A DNA stretch of 64,000 nucleotides from Casuarina equisetifolia (Eukaryota > Streptophyta > Magnoliopsida > Fagales > Casuarinaceae). Made by a program: the position numbers and the translations under genes. The DNA is taken from positions 16,327,543 to 16,391,542 of the forward strand of contig CM052355.1 of the NCBI GenBank assembly GCA_028551475.1, written 5' to 3'. Shown here one piece after another: positions 1-12,249 of this stretch (position 1 is its first letter; every line of letters begins with the position of its first letter). The notes beneath the pieces were generated by a model. That model was not told the DNA's origin. It ran no database searches and was given only the letters and a program-made list of their open reading frames with translations.

Positions 1-1856
1 TGTTTATAGAAGTTGTTACATGTGGGTGTTGAACAAAATATGTTTAATTGTGAATCCTTTAGCTAAATATCATCTCTAAAGTTTTTTTTCTTAAAAGACC
101 AAATTTGGCTTCTCTCTTTGTTAGTGACTATGATGTACTAAAGGCAAGTGAAAAAATCATACACTTCTAAAGTTAGATTGTAAAAGTTAACTAGGATTAT
201 AACTTCACGATGGTTGTTCGGTGAAATTTAGATGCAAGTGAACATGTCGAACAAGTAATATAGTGATAAGAAAAGTATCATCCCATGAAGATTAATGAAT
301 ACTAAACTAATTAAGTACTAATGATGAATTAATCCTAAAATTTATCTAGAAAATCAAAATATTGTTGATGATGAATTAAAATTTAGAACTTTCAAAACGA
401 AAACTCAAGACTAATTAAAATTGAATCCAAGTAAAAAAAATCAAGATGAGAAACATGTTAGAGCTTCCGATTTTACCATAACTACTAGATATGAATTTTC
501 ATAGTTTATGCCTGCAAAAATGATATTACCTATGTGATGGAGGAATTTTCTAATTTATTTACTATCCTATGTCTAGGTATAGCAAACCTATTTAGTTCAT
601 TAATTCATTATATATATATACATGTATTGAAACAAACCAAATGCATTAGAATCTGTGAACATTCCTGGTTTATAATAAACCTTTCGATTATCTTATCACC
701 AAAAGCCATACAAATAACATGGTATATGTCTATCCACATTTAATTCATGGTTATATATTATAAGAAGCAATTGCATATTATTACCTCTCAATCTCAAATC
801 ATTCAAGTGGTGGCTAATCACTTAAAAGCATTAAGCATAATAATATATAACTCACATAAATAAAATATTTTGTAAAACATAAAAACTTATAAAATTCACA
901 TCATCATAGTTAGGCTACATCTTCACTCTAACAAAAAAAATTTAGAACATACTAAAATAATAAACCAAAGTAATAGTAGAAATTAAGCAAAACATCTTAA
1001 ATAAAAAGAACAAGAAAGTTGTCACCACACTGTCTTCTCTTTAAGAATTCTTTACAGAATTCCTACAATTTGAGAATGATAAGAAGTAGAGGGAAGCTTT
1101 CGCACCCCTACTTCTCTTTTTCTTCCTTGGTTTTCTCCTTCTTTTCTAGCTTTTTCTCCCTTGCTTGGTTCCGGTGGCAACACACGGCTTTTCTTCTTTT
1201 CTCTCTCTTCTCTCTCTTCTCTCTCTTCCTCTCTTGTGCGGCGCCCTCTTCCCACAATTCTTTTCACGTTCCTTTGCCTTTTATGCTATCTTGGGACGCA
1301 TGCCCTAAGATTTTCCCTTAGTAATTCACTTTTTTACCCCTTTTCCTTTATTTCCCTTCTTGTCCTTTTTGTCCTTTTCCTCTTCTTTTTGCTACTTTAC
1401 ACGTTGCCTCCTCTTTTCTTCTTTTGACTTCTTTTTCTTTCCTTTTCTTCTTCTTTTCACTCTTGTGGAGTTTGCTACTTAAATAACACAAATTTACATA
1501 AATATATAAAAACTTAAATATTATCTTGTAAAAATTTTATTATTTATATCTTAAAATAATTAAAATCACTCTATAAAAATAGAGTTATCAATGGTGGCAT
1601 AGCCTATATTTGTCACACATTAAATAATCATATGATCTTGGTTGCAACCTAAATAGAAAGATTTATTTATTATAGATGGGGAATTTACTTATCCCCTATA
1701 AGAACCTTTGTAACCATTACACCTTATATGATAAATGATAAACAAGTATAAGGAAGTGCATGATGTAGGTCAATTCCTCAAATACATGTAAGTTTACGTG
1801 TACAAAAGTAACACACATATATGTAAAAATTTTCAATTTGAAGATACATGATGAGC
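1..1856. other. AT-rich intergenic DNA with a pyrimidine-rich tract
   Basis: I recognise no gene here. The DNA is AT-rich with short runs of A and T. Around 1100-1450 the plus strand is strongly pyrimidine-rich, with stacked CTCTCTT and TTTTCTTC units. The open frames over that tract are low-complexity Ser/Phe/Leu strings on one strand and Arg/Glu/Lys strings on the other, which is what a skewed tract gives by chance. Confidence 0.6.
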
Positions 1857-2836
<980 letters not shown>

Positions 2837-2859
2837 ATTATCCTAGTTCATCAAGCAAA

Positions 2860-3689
2860 CAATATTATTATGAATGTGGAAATAAGAAAGGATTACTTTT
2901 ACTTTCTCTCTCTCTCTCTCTCTCTACTTACAAGGCAAAGAGACAGAGACTGTGCACAGGGATGTTTTCTTTCAAGACCGCCCATGATTCTTTTAACAAA
3001 GCTTCTTGCCTTTCTATTAAAGCCATCTCTATGTCTATCTCTTTCACACTCACACACTCACAAGCTCACTTTGTTGGCTTTTGCTTCTTGCTTACACCAT
3101 ATGTAAGGACATCAATCTATTTATAAGCAAGAAAATTAGAAATTGACGAAGATAGGTAATAAACAAAGGTTTAGCTACATTTGTACTCATAGTTGAGTGT
3201 GAAGTTGTGTTGCCTTTTGGCTATTCAAAGGAGATTTTTTTTTTTTTTTTTAATCTTGGTTGGTGTTTGAGCATCAATAAGAGAAAGAACATCTTGGGAT
3301 TGAAGTTGATGAAAAGGATTGGAATCAATGTTGAAAAGAGATTAGAACTCTACATTTGATCCAAGTTAAATATTCCTACTCATTGTACTTGAAGGGCATT
3401 TCCATTTTTAACAGCTAATGTTCAAATCCTTGGAGCCATTAATTTTGATCCAAGTTATTGTTTTTTAAAAGCAACCATGAACAGCTTACAAGGAGCCATT
3501 ATCATAATTTTGAAAGTCCAATCACTTAAGGCATTTGTTTGGTAAGAAATGATTGTAAACATAATGGAATATAAATGGCATTGCCATACATATACAAAAA
3601 CATTTAACATTGGTTGCTCTAATTCTCCACCTCTCTTTCTATCACCCTTTAAGCAAGTTTTTTAGATGATATTTCTTTAGAGAGTTTGT
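2860..3689. other. intergenic DNA with a CT microsatellite
   Basis: No gene recognised. A (TC)n run lies at about 2904-2927, and T homopolymers lie at 3235-3252. The stretch at about 3131-3190 resembles a second copy at about 8415-8475 (see findings). Confidence 0.5.
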
Positions 3690-4009
3690 GGATTCCTATA
3701 AAGCATATTGTCATCAATAGGAATGTATGGATTAGATGAATACCTTCACCACAAATTAAGTTTAAACTGAACATTGATGGTTCAAGTATTGTTGGAAACA
3801 ATATAGGAAGAGAAGTATTAAGAGATGGTATTGATAGTATTAATTGGGTGTCTACTACTAAGTTTGGTTAGTGAAGTAAGTATTGAATTATGTACCATCA
3901 TGATGGCCTAACAGTTTGACCATTATGGTGAGGGAGCTTATTAAGATGTGATCAATGAGACTCACATTGCTAAGAAAGATATTAAACACATTACTTATAA
4001 AAAGATAGG
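3690..4009 (+). mobile_element. LINE RNase H domain relic, 5' part
   Basis: From 3746 a 41-codon open stretch reads KFKLNIDGSSIVGNNIGREV then LRDG, the start of the plant LINE-type RNase H domain (usual form K-x-N-x-D-G-S then G-G-V-x-R-D). It ends at a TAG (3869-3871). The domain is broken further on by a solo LTR inserted after 4014 and seems to resume beyond 7312. It is a dead remnant. The match is short, so confidence is moderate. Confidence 0.55.
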
Positions 4010-5813
4010 TTCACTGTTGGGTTTTATGGTTTAACAAGAATGGGGGTTGAATTTTTATAACTAGCAATTTTAAAAACTATTATGTTAACAAATGCTTAAT
4101 TTAATTTCCTAGACAAGTCACACAAATAATATCAATATAAATTGAATAGATTTCAAACATATGATGCTTTACTTCCAAGTCAAACAGCACGTTATCTAGA
4201 ATATTATCACACTTATATGTATCAAATATTCTAACAGGTTAGGAACAAATAATTGATAGAATAAGAGGCAAAAAATATTATAAAATGGTTAGATTAATAG
4301 TAAGCAAAGAAACTAACGTCAAATTTACCACGGTGGTTCGACACTCAAACCTTGAGTCCTACGTCCACCCTCTTCTCCTTCAATTAAACCGATTGAAGTC
4401 TCTTTTACTTAACCAAATTAGAAGAAAACATTCTCCCTAATTCAAATAATTTCCTTTCAAGGAATTCTTGTACAATGTTACATAATATAATCAAAAAATA
4501 ATAAATCAATTACAAATCTTAAATAATATAACAAGTTATGGGATTTTGTTACCTAAAAGAGCTGTTTTGATGTAAATATGATAACTCTAAGCTCCTATCA
4601 CAAAAACCCTAAATTGAAATAAATTAGGGTTTCGGATTCCTTTCAATTTTTATGTGCAATAAGTATTTTTAATGAATTCAGCACATAAAAAGAGTTATAT
4701 AAGATACAATTGATGATATATACGAATGAATAACTATTTAATCACAATATCATCGTAAGCTTGTACTTCACCGAAAGTGTATAAGATTGAATGATCAAAA
4801 GATGAGCTCAATGGTCGATTCTCCACTTAAAGAAAACTTCAAATAATCGTATGTGTCAAACCTTTCTCCATAGATTAGCTCTTCTTAAACAAGAAAATTA
4901 GAGCTAAGGTTTCAAACTTGTCAAACCTCTGTAAGGTTTTATGGCTATCCAAGAAAGGGGTTGAATTGGATATTTCAATTTTATATTGTATTTGTTAATT
5001 TTTTAAACTATTCATGCAATGTTGTTAGTTAACACAGTAATATTAAAGCATATAATCAAAAATTAAAAACAAGATAATCAGGCTCAAAGAATTACATGGT
5101 GGTTCAGCACTTTTCACCTATTTCCACCCTCTTCTCCTTCAACTTAAACCAAGTTGAAGTCTACTTTACTTTAAGCTATGAGAACCCCTTTCCTACACTT
5201 CATAACTCCTTAACAAGGAGTTATTTCAATTCTTGGTTACAAGATTTAGGTTTCTAAAATCTTAGTACATCAAGCTAATCCTCAAATATGTAATATGAGT
5301 GAGGAATTAAGCTTATTAGAGAGCCAATTAAACATATAAAGAATTAATACAAGCTCTAATCATGAAACCTCTAATTTTCACAAAGCTAAGGTTTTTGAAT
5401 TTATAAAGATCTTTATGTGCAAATAATATTTAAGATAATCTAACATATACAAAGATCAATCTATCAGTTGATATTCATAGAATATTGAATTTAAGGAATA
5501 TCATCAAAGATTCTCTCTTTATCCAAGGATTGAAGAACAAAGTAGTGAGAACAAATGTTTCAAAGCTTCAATTTCTTTTAATCAAATCAGCAATATATCA
5601 TTCAGCAAGCACCAAACATTCACTTAAAGCTCATTTTGATAGTAGATTATCAAACCTTGAAAACTTTAGGGTTTTGGTTCAAACCTATTTGATATTCTAC
5701 TGTTGAGACTTGATAAAAGCAACATAATATAGTTGCAGAGATGACGATTTTTATAGCAGAGATTCCATATGACAATCCATCACTTCATTCTTCTTCCCGT
5801 TGGAAAGTCAACA

Positions 5814-5816
<3 letters not shown>

Positions 5817-5850
<34 letters not shown>
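5817..5850. repeat. (GA)n microsatellite in the nested LTR
   Basis: About 17 uninterrupted GA units. Copy 1 has a (TC)n run at about 6611-6632, and copy 3 has a short GAGAGAG stretch at about 10820, at what looks like the same LTR position. The microsatellite therefore seems to be an ancestral, length-variable part of the LTR. Confidence 0.85.
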
Positions 5851-5857
<7 letters not shown>

Positions 5858-6020
5858 GGACTACTTTGATTAGGTATACGGCCAGGGCTTTAATCTATTC
5901 GATGTAAGAGCTTATCCTCTTATCAAAGTGAAATGGCCGTGTTTCACTTAAGTGATATGTGCTTGGGCTGAGTTTCGTAGGCTTCAACTTCATGGGCTGT
6001 CCAGTTTTTTTATTTAATCG

Positions 6021-6113
6021 GTCTAGCATCAGTCCAATATATATATGGCCAGTCTAACATTAGTCCAATATATATATGGTCAGTCTAACATCAGTCCAAT
6101 ATATATATGGTCA
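6021..6113. repeat. 31-bp tandem repeat, about 3 copies
   Basis: Units start at 6021, 6052 and 6083, each reading GTCTA(A/G)CAT then (C/T)AGTCCAATATATATATGG. A partial fourth unit begins near 6113. The array lies inside the nested LTR, and copy 3 shows no equivalent, so it arose by local duplication. Confidence 0.85.
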
Positions 6114-6769
6114 GTCCAATAATGATATATTTTCTCTCATATTTAACTTGAACAAATAACATACCTTTATCCTTCAAATGTACCTATAAGCGCACAGTTT
6201 CCAAGTATCACATTCTTTTATTATAAGCACTAATATGAATTATTTTACTAATTAAATCACTATAAAATAATTCATTTTAACTTCATATGTAATGTTTGAT
6301 AGTGAAATATAAGAAATTGGCTACTTTATAATATCATTAATTGATATTATAATTTGCACACCTTTTACTTCCTTTGGTATTTAATATATGCACACAAATT
6401 CATATATTCATAAATAAAATTTTTCTCAACAAAACATATAAATACATGATTTTCAACAACCTCAATGATGAAGCTTTCTTCCCGTTAGAACAATAAACTA
6501 GCCTTCAAATTAGCTTCATGTCTTCCTTCTTAGCTCAAATCAAACCGTTTTGACATCGATCTCTTCAGAAATCCTCCCGTTAAGGATTCAATCACTAGTG
6601 GTGTTGTTCCTCCATCTCTCTCTCTCTCTCTCATTTCTTCAATCATCAATTGTATGCTTTTAGGGCATCAGGTTCGAATAAGTGAAACGGTGTGTGAGTG
6701 AAATGGTGAGTTTCATCACTAGTCGAGCTCACTTATCTGATGGATAGATAAGCGGGCCATGAGGCCATA

Positions 6770-6935
6770 AGATAGGCTGAGAACACAACCATGCCGAGAG
6801 CAATACCAAGCCGAGAACAAAAACAAGCTAAGAACACTTATTAGGCCAAGAATCAGGCCGAGAGCAATACCAAGCTGAGAATAGAATCAAGCCAAGAACA
6901 ATATCATGCTAAGAATAGAATCAGGCCAAGAATGA
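6770..6935. repeat. degenerate short minisatellite in LTR copy 1
   Basis: About ten imperfect repeats of a 13-16 bp unit around GCCGAGAACAA, with variants GCCAAGAATCA and GCTAAGAACAA. The sister LTR at about 10600-10690 has only a few related units, so the array has expanded in this copy or contracted in the other. Confidence 0.7.
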
Positions 6936-7311
6936 TATAATATAATTTCTTGATAGAACTAAAGTTTGTTCTAAAAATAAAACCAAATACTTCATACCTT
7001 CATCCAAGCAAGAGCAAGTATCATTTTTTCTTAATCACAATATATGAAATATTTAACTTCAATTTGGCAAGCCTTGTTCTCAAGACATTATATAATGAAA
7101 TTAAATAAATCATTTCTTAAGAGCACATATAGTAACATTATATTAATAAATGTAAAAACCTGGTTACTTTATAATATCATTAATTGATATTATAATTTGT
7201 ACACCTTTTACTTCCTATGATTTTCTTTTACACTTATGAAAAACATATTTCAAGAAATATATTCATAAATATATTTTGCCACAAACAAAACCCTTATTTT
7301 CCAACATTCAC

Positions 7312-7620
7312 CATTTAACGTCTTAAGGTTTTAAGTTGAAGGTGGGCCTTATTTTATAAAATTCAACTATAATGCACATGCTAAGGCTTATGCTCTACTA
7401 TTAAATTATGCCATGTTAGAAATTAGTTCCCTTACACCATCAAATCAGACTCTTTTTATTTAGTGCAATGCATGTTATAATGATAGAAACCTCCACGGTA
7501 AGTGAAGTATATGTTATGACACTACATTAGGTTGTTACCCTCACACACGATAGTTAGACACAATTTTAAAGAATGGAATTGTGGAGTGGACAGATTGGTA
7601 AATAATGGCCATCATTTTTA
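7312..7620 (+). mobile_element. LINE RNase H domain relic, 3' part
   Basis: Past the solo LTR, frames on the plus strand read NAHAKAYALLLNYAMLE, then IVRHNFKEWNCGVDRLVNNGHH. These resemble the middle (N-x-A-E-A-x-A-L) and the end (H-x-x-R-E-x-N-x-x-A-D-x-L-A-N-x-G-H) of a plant LINE RNase H. The relic at 13.4-14.8 kb shows the equivalent block as ISHIFYEANFLVDGLANFGH. Several stops and shifts make it non-functional. I infer that this and the 3.7-kb piece were one domain before the LTR inserted. Confidence 0.5.
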
Positions 7621-7639
7621 TTTTTATTTTTATTTTTAT

Positions 7640-7897
7640 TTTTTTTATAAAAAGCTTATTACAATGATATTTGTTTATTGTCTAAAGAAGATTCATTATC
7701 AACAAGATAACCTAAACCAAATTGTTATTTTATTTATAAAGCTTAGATAACACTTCATTAAACTTCTCATTAGCAGGTTCTTTTGATATTCTTTACGACC
7801 ATCAGACTACGTTTAACGTTGTAAAGCCACCATTATAGATGCTACATGTTAATTTATCCTATTTGTAGTTCGATGGTGCAGTCACAAGATAAAGCCT
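7640..7897. other. short gap without recognisable features
   Basis: AT-rich sequence with a TTTTTA run at 7616-7650. Nothing recognised. Confidence 0.4.
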
Positions 7898-8197
7898 TTG
7901 CTCTTTGAGCTCTCTGCAGCTTCCTTGAGTGTTTGCTGCACGGGAATATATTGGAAGCCCAAGTCCATTAGCTTCTTGGATCAATGCATCGCCTTCAACA
8001 ACCCCAGGTCATCTACCCTTTGGCCACCTTGGCACATTATATTCTGGGCAAATTTCAGCAACCTTTTACGCAAAAGCACGATAATAGCCATCATGTTTTG
8101 AATATGCAAATCTTTGATCAATTAGGCTCTCTTCTAAGTTCACGTGAGAATGCTTTCAAGAACGATCAGCTTGATCTAAAAAATTATAGGCTTCCAT
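7898..8197 (-). pseudogene. conserved-looking coding relic of unknown family
   Basis: One minus-strand frame keeps protein-like composition for about 100 codons, interrupted by exactly three stops (TGA, TAA, TGA). Recognisable blocks are ESLIDQRFAYSKHDGYYRAF, KVAEICPEYNVPRWPKGR and VVEGDALIQEANGLGLPIYS, followed by a charged KEQRLYLVTAP segment. The dense coding look, the absence of splice sites and the point stops suggest a decayed exon or a retrocopy. I could not place the family from memory. Two overlapping plus-strand frames are shadows of this one. Confidence 0.55.
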
Positions 8198-8219
8198 AAG
8201 ATTATATGAGCATGCAATC

Positions 8220-10256
8220 CTTTGTATTCTTGTTTTTTCAATATGTGTACTTTCAAGCTAAGAACCTAGTTTGTAGGCTATACAATTAAATTCTTCAAGG
8301 ATTCTTTTATACAATACTTTATATTTGTTCAAGGTATAGTTATAACATATAATCTTTTTTATTTTAATAAAATAAATCAGTATACCATCCTTATTTTTTT
8401 TAAAGAAACTATAGTGAAAAAATTAGAAATTGAGAACAATAGGTAATAAACAAAGATTGTGCTACATTTCTACTCAAAGTTTTCTACAACTCAATGTGCT
8501 CAAATCTTACGTACTTGTAGATCCTATTATTGTAATATTATAATATTATACGTGAGATGAGTTTTCATCATGGGAGGTGGACATAATGCTACTTTTCCTC
8601 CAATTATTTATCAAGCTTAGGTGTCCACTTGCTGTAGGCTTATGCATATGCTTGCGGTACAGATACCTTCCGATCAGTGAGCTTGGGACAGCCACTTGCA
8701 GTAGGGAGTGATTGATTACAAGGGATTAGATTTGACTATAAAGATGTCTCCATCAAAGTCTTAGATCAGTTTTAGTTATAAAGGACTGCGAAGCTTGCCC
8801 TTGCCCCCATACATAGCCGCCAAGAGCAAGGCCTATGTAAGCTTAGTTTGCACATTCCCTTTTTTTTTTTTTTTTTTGGGTAGAATAGATCTGTCTCCAG
8901 TATTCTTTTCCAAAAGGACATTACCTTCTTATTGAAGTGTTCCAAAAAAGTGCCAAACATATATTATACGTCAATGTTAGATTTGATTGGTCACCAATGC
9001 CCCTCGTACATGTTCCTATTTCCTGTTATGTTGCAGCTGTGATAAGGTTATAAAGATGAGTGTATGAATTCAAATTATAAGGGCCAAGGCATTACCAAAC
9101 GAAGGTTTTTTTCATAGGATATTGTTGATAATGGTAAATATTATAACAAAAATGATAATCTAGCATGACTCTCAAGAACAGTACTGAAAGAAGTTCTTTA
9201 TTATTTTCCTTTTCTTGTATAGAGACAGTTAATGATTTAGGTTATTGATGCTTCATCATTTTCTTGTTCTAGTTATTTCATTTTTAGTTTGAATAAGTAG
9301 ATCAGCTTTCAACGTTGTATTCAGTGCCATTCATGAGCTATGCCTTTTGCTTTATTCTTAAAATCCACTAAACTTCATAAGTTAGATAAACTACTTGATC
9401 ATTTTCCAAGAGAAAAAAAAATTATGTTTTGCAAGTTATACTGATTTACACAAGAAAGATCAATATGTCAATTATCCTAAAAAAAAATTCTGAAGTACCT
9501 ATAGTTAATAACAAAAGTAGTGTAACCACTTTAGAATATGACCTCATAATTGCCACCCACATTTTGGAATGCTTGTCGATCTTTGTCTATTGTAATTTTA
9601 TTTGTTTATTTTACCCTTTAATTGATTAGAGCATTCACCAATAAATTTCTTGACCTTTTTTATGTTCTAACATTTGGAAGAGTTTAAAGCCTTGATTATG
9701 ATATTGCCCAACTTGCATGACTTTTTGCACTTCATATGTCAATTTCATAGGCAGCATTCATTTTGTTACCCTTCCGACAATTCAATTGTCTTGTACCAAA
9801 TCAGCTAAGAGTAGTATTTTGCAAGCGCCCCATGAGTCTAAACTAAAGGGCAAGGCTATGGCCGAATAGAGCTGTTGGATCATTAGTAATAGTGGTTCCA
9901 TTATTTAAGTTGGAAACATGGAAAGGTTGTGAAGCTTGGAGAACTAAAAAAAAAAAAATGGTTAAGGGAATTCATCTGTAATAGACCAGTCGTCTTTAGT
10001 TCATAGGATGCCTTGGTGGACAACCATGGTAGATGTTAAGAGAATTATAAATAGATCTTAAGGATGCAACAAGGAAGGAACTAGCAAACAAGAGAAATGT
10101 ATGGAAAGTGTAATCTTATTAGAACATATATACAACTTTTGTAAGACAAACCCTTATGGCTCTTTCCCTTGTTTCTATGTCAAGAGTACAACTAGACTAT
10201 TTCCTCACACGTGTTTCCCATCCCCAATGGACGAGCTCATAAGCAAACGCCCACAC
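8220..10256. other. intergenic DNA, no gene recognised
   Basis: AT-rich sequence with a T homopolymer at about 8860-8877. No frame shows a convincing domain, and I see no paired terminal repeats. The stretch at 8415-8475 resembles 3131-3190. Confidence 0.4.
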
Positions 10257-10261
10257 ATTTA

Positions 10262-11885
10262 TGTTGAAAAATAAGGGTTTTGTTTGTGATAAAATGTATT
10301 TATGCATATATTTGTTTAAATATGTTTTTCATAAGTGCAACAGAAAATTATAGGAAGTAAAAGGTGTATAAATTATAATGTCAATTAATGATATTATAAA
10401 GTAACCAGGTTTCTACATTTCTTAATAAAGAAAGGATTTATTTAATTTCATTATTTAATGTCTTGAGAACAAGGCTTACCAAATTGAAATTAAATATGTC
10501 ATACATTATGATTAAGAAAAAATGATGCTTGCTTGTGCTTTGATGAAGGTTGAAGTATATGGCTCTATTTTTGGAATAAACCTTAGTTCTATCAAAAACT
10601 TATATTATATCATTCTTGATTGATATTATGTTCTCGACATGGATATTATGTTCTTAGCTTGGTTATACTCGGCCTAGGAGTGTTCTCAGTCCATGACCTG
10701 CTTATTTGTCAAGTAGATAAGCAAGCTCGGTTGGTGATGAAACTCACTGTTTCATTAACACCCACTCTCACTTATTCACCTGATGCCCTAAATAGTGTAT
10801 TATCGACAACTGCCAAAATGAGAGAGTGAGAGAGATGCAGGAACAGAGTCGTTGGTGACCGAATCCTCAATGGGAGGATTTATGATGAGAGTGATGTCAA
10901 AACGGTCTGATCTGAGTTAGAGAAGGAAGTTTTAAAGGTTGATCTACTGTTCCAATGGGAAGATAGCTTCATTATTGAGGTTTAAAGTGTCTGAAACCCT
11001 AGCCTTAATTTTTCTATTTAAAAGGAGCTATTCTACAGAGAAGGGTTCGATATTTTACAATATTCTGAAGTTCTCCTTGAGTAAAGATTCTATTATTGAA
11101 CTCATCCTTTAATCATTCAATCTTCATGACTTTCGATGAAGCTCAAGCCTATGATGATATTGTGATTAAATACCTATTTGTTTGTTTATATCATTGATTG
11201 GATCTTGTATAACTCTGTTTATGTGCTAATTTCATTAAAAAATAATTATTGCACATAAACATTCAAAGGAATCCGAAATCCTAATTTATTTCAATTTAGG
11301 GTTTTCATGATAGGAGCTTAGAATTTTTATAATTACATAAGATAAACTCCTATAGGTTATAGAATCCCACAATTTGTCATATTATTTAGGATTTGTAATT
11401 GATTTATAATCTTTTGATCATATTATATAACCTTGTACAAGAAATTCCTTGAAGAGGAATTATTTAAGTTAGGGAAAACATTTTCTCCTAACTTGGTTAA
11501 GTAAAGGAGATTTCAATCGGTTTGATTGAAGGAGAAGAGAGTGGACGTAGGACTCAAGGTGTCAGTGCCAAACCACCTTGGTAAATTTGGTGTCAATATC
11601 TTTGCTTACTATTGCTCTAACCTTCTTATAATATTTGCTACCTTATTATTTATTCTTAACTTATAAGAATATTTGAAACATATAAGTGTGATAATATTAT
11701 TGATAAAGTGTTGCTTGAATTAGAAGAAGAGCATCATATGTTTAAAATTTGTCCACTTTATATTGAGATTATTTATGTGTTTGGTCCAGCAAATTGAATT
11801 GTGTTATTGTTAATATAGTACTTTGTTTTTAAATTGCTGGGTATAACAATTCAACCCCCTTCTTATTAAGCCATAAAAACCAAAA
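10262..11885 (+). mobile_element. solo LTR, 1.6-kb family (copy 3, uninterrupted)
   Basis: Starts TGTTGAAAAATAAGGG and ends CCATAAAAACCAAAA, flanked by the 5-bp duplication attta at 10257-10261 and 11886-11890. Its length is 1624 bp. The end shows decay from the CAACA terminus seen in copy 1. It carries a TATA-like CTATTTAAAAGG near 11017, which suggests plus orientation. It is the reverse-orientation relative of copies 1 and 2 and shows the unfilled version of the site where copy 2 landed, around GAGGTTTAAAG at about 10977. Confidence 0.85.
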
Positions 11886-11890
11886 ATTTA

Positions 11891-12249
11891 TACGTAAAAG
11901 CCCTCATAGAGTAAGTACCTCTAGCTCCCCCTCTCAACTACCCGAGCCACCTCATTAATGAGAATAACCTTAATCCTTAATCCTTATTCCTTAATAAAAG
12001 GGAAAGGTATTCTCTCTCCTCCCTAAGGCTAGTTTTTGATTTAGCCTCCTAAAGCTTCCAACCTAAGACCTAGGCACATTTAATGGACTATTTAAACTTC
12101 AATTCTCCTTCAATGGTATCCTAACCCATGTGGTAGCTCCTTGCTACACGAGTCTTGTTATCTTTCACTTCCTTTGCATGGGTCTACAACCATTTCTTAA
12201 GTTATATGTTGCTAACATAACTTGTTAAGCTAACAATTAGCCTTGATCT
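11891..12249. other. gap between solo LTR and pentatricopeptide relic
   Basis: No gene recognised. A repeated TTAATCCTTAATCCTTATTCC motif lies at about 11970-11992. Confidence 0.4.

Larger units (their letters stand above)
4930..6458 (-). mobile_element. nested solo LTR, same family (copy 2)
   Basis: A second, diverged copy starts TGTAAGGTTTTATGGC and ends TTTTCAACA, flanked by the 5-bp duplication acctc at 4925-4929 and 6459-6463. It is 1529 bp long. It shares the internal TTCTCCTTCAAC block and the terminal TAATATCATTAATTGATATT block with copies 1 and 3. Because it sits inside copy 1, it inserted later. Confidence 0.85.
4015..7306 (-). mobile_element. solo LTR, 1.6-kb family (copy 1, interrupted by copy 2)
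   Basis: The element begins TGTTGGGTTTTATGG and ends TTTTCCAACA. It is flanked by a perfect 5-bp target-site duplication, ttcac, at 4010-4014 and 7307-7311. Subtracting the nested insertion leaves about 1.76 kb. It matches, in reverse, the uninterrupted copy at 10262-11885: both share the block with GGTTCGACACTCAAACC-like sequence and the block around TTGATATTATAATTTG. No PBS, PPT or coding sequence lies inside, so it is a solo LTR left by LTR-LTR recombination. Orientation is inferred from a CTATTTAAAAGG TATA-like motif in the sister copy. Superfamily cannot be told. Confidence 0.85.

Noticed and set aside
1019..1427. Overlapping open frames of 71-100 codons on both strands
   Set aside because: They are low-complexity Ser/Phe/Leu and Arg/Glu/Lys strings produced by a pyrimidine-rich tract, with no domain or splice context.
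5485..5706. 73-codon plus-strand frame
   Set aside because: Lies entirely within the nested solo LTR and has no recognisable motif.
10620..10829. 69-codon plus-strand frame
   Set aside because: Falls inside solo LTR copy 3; chance opening.
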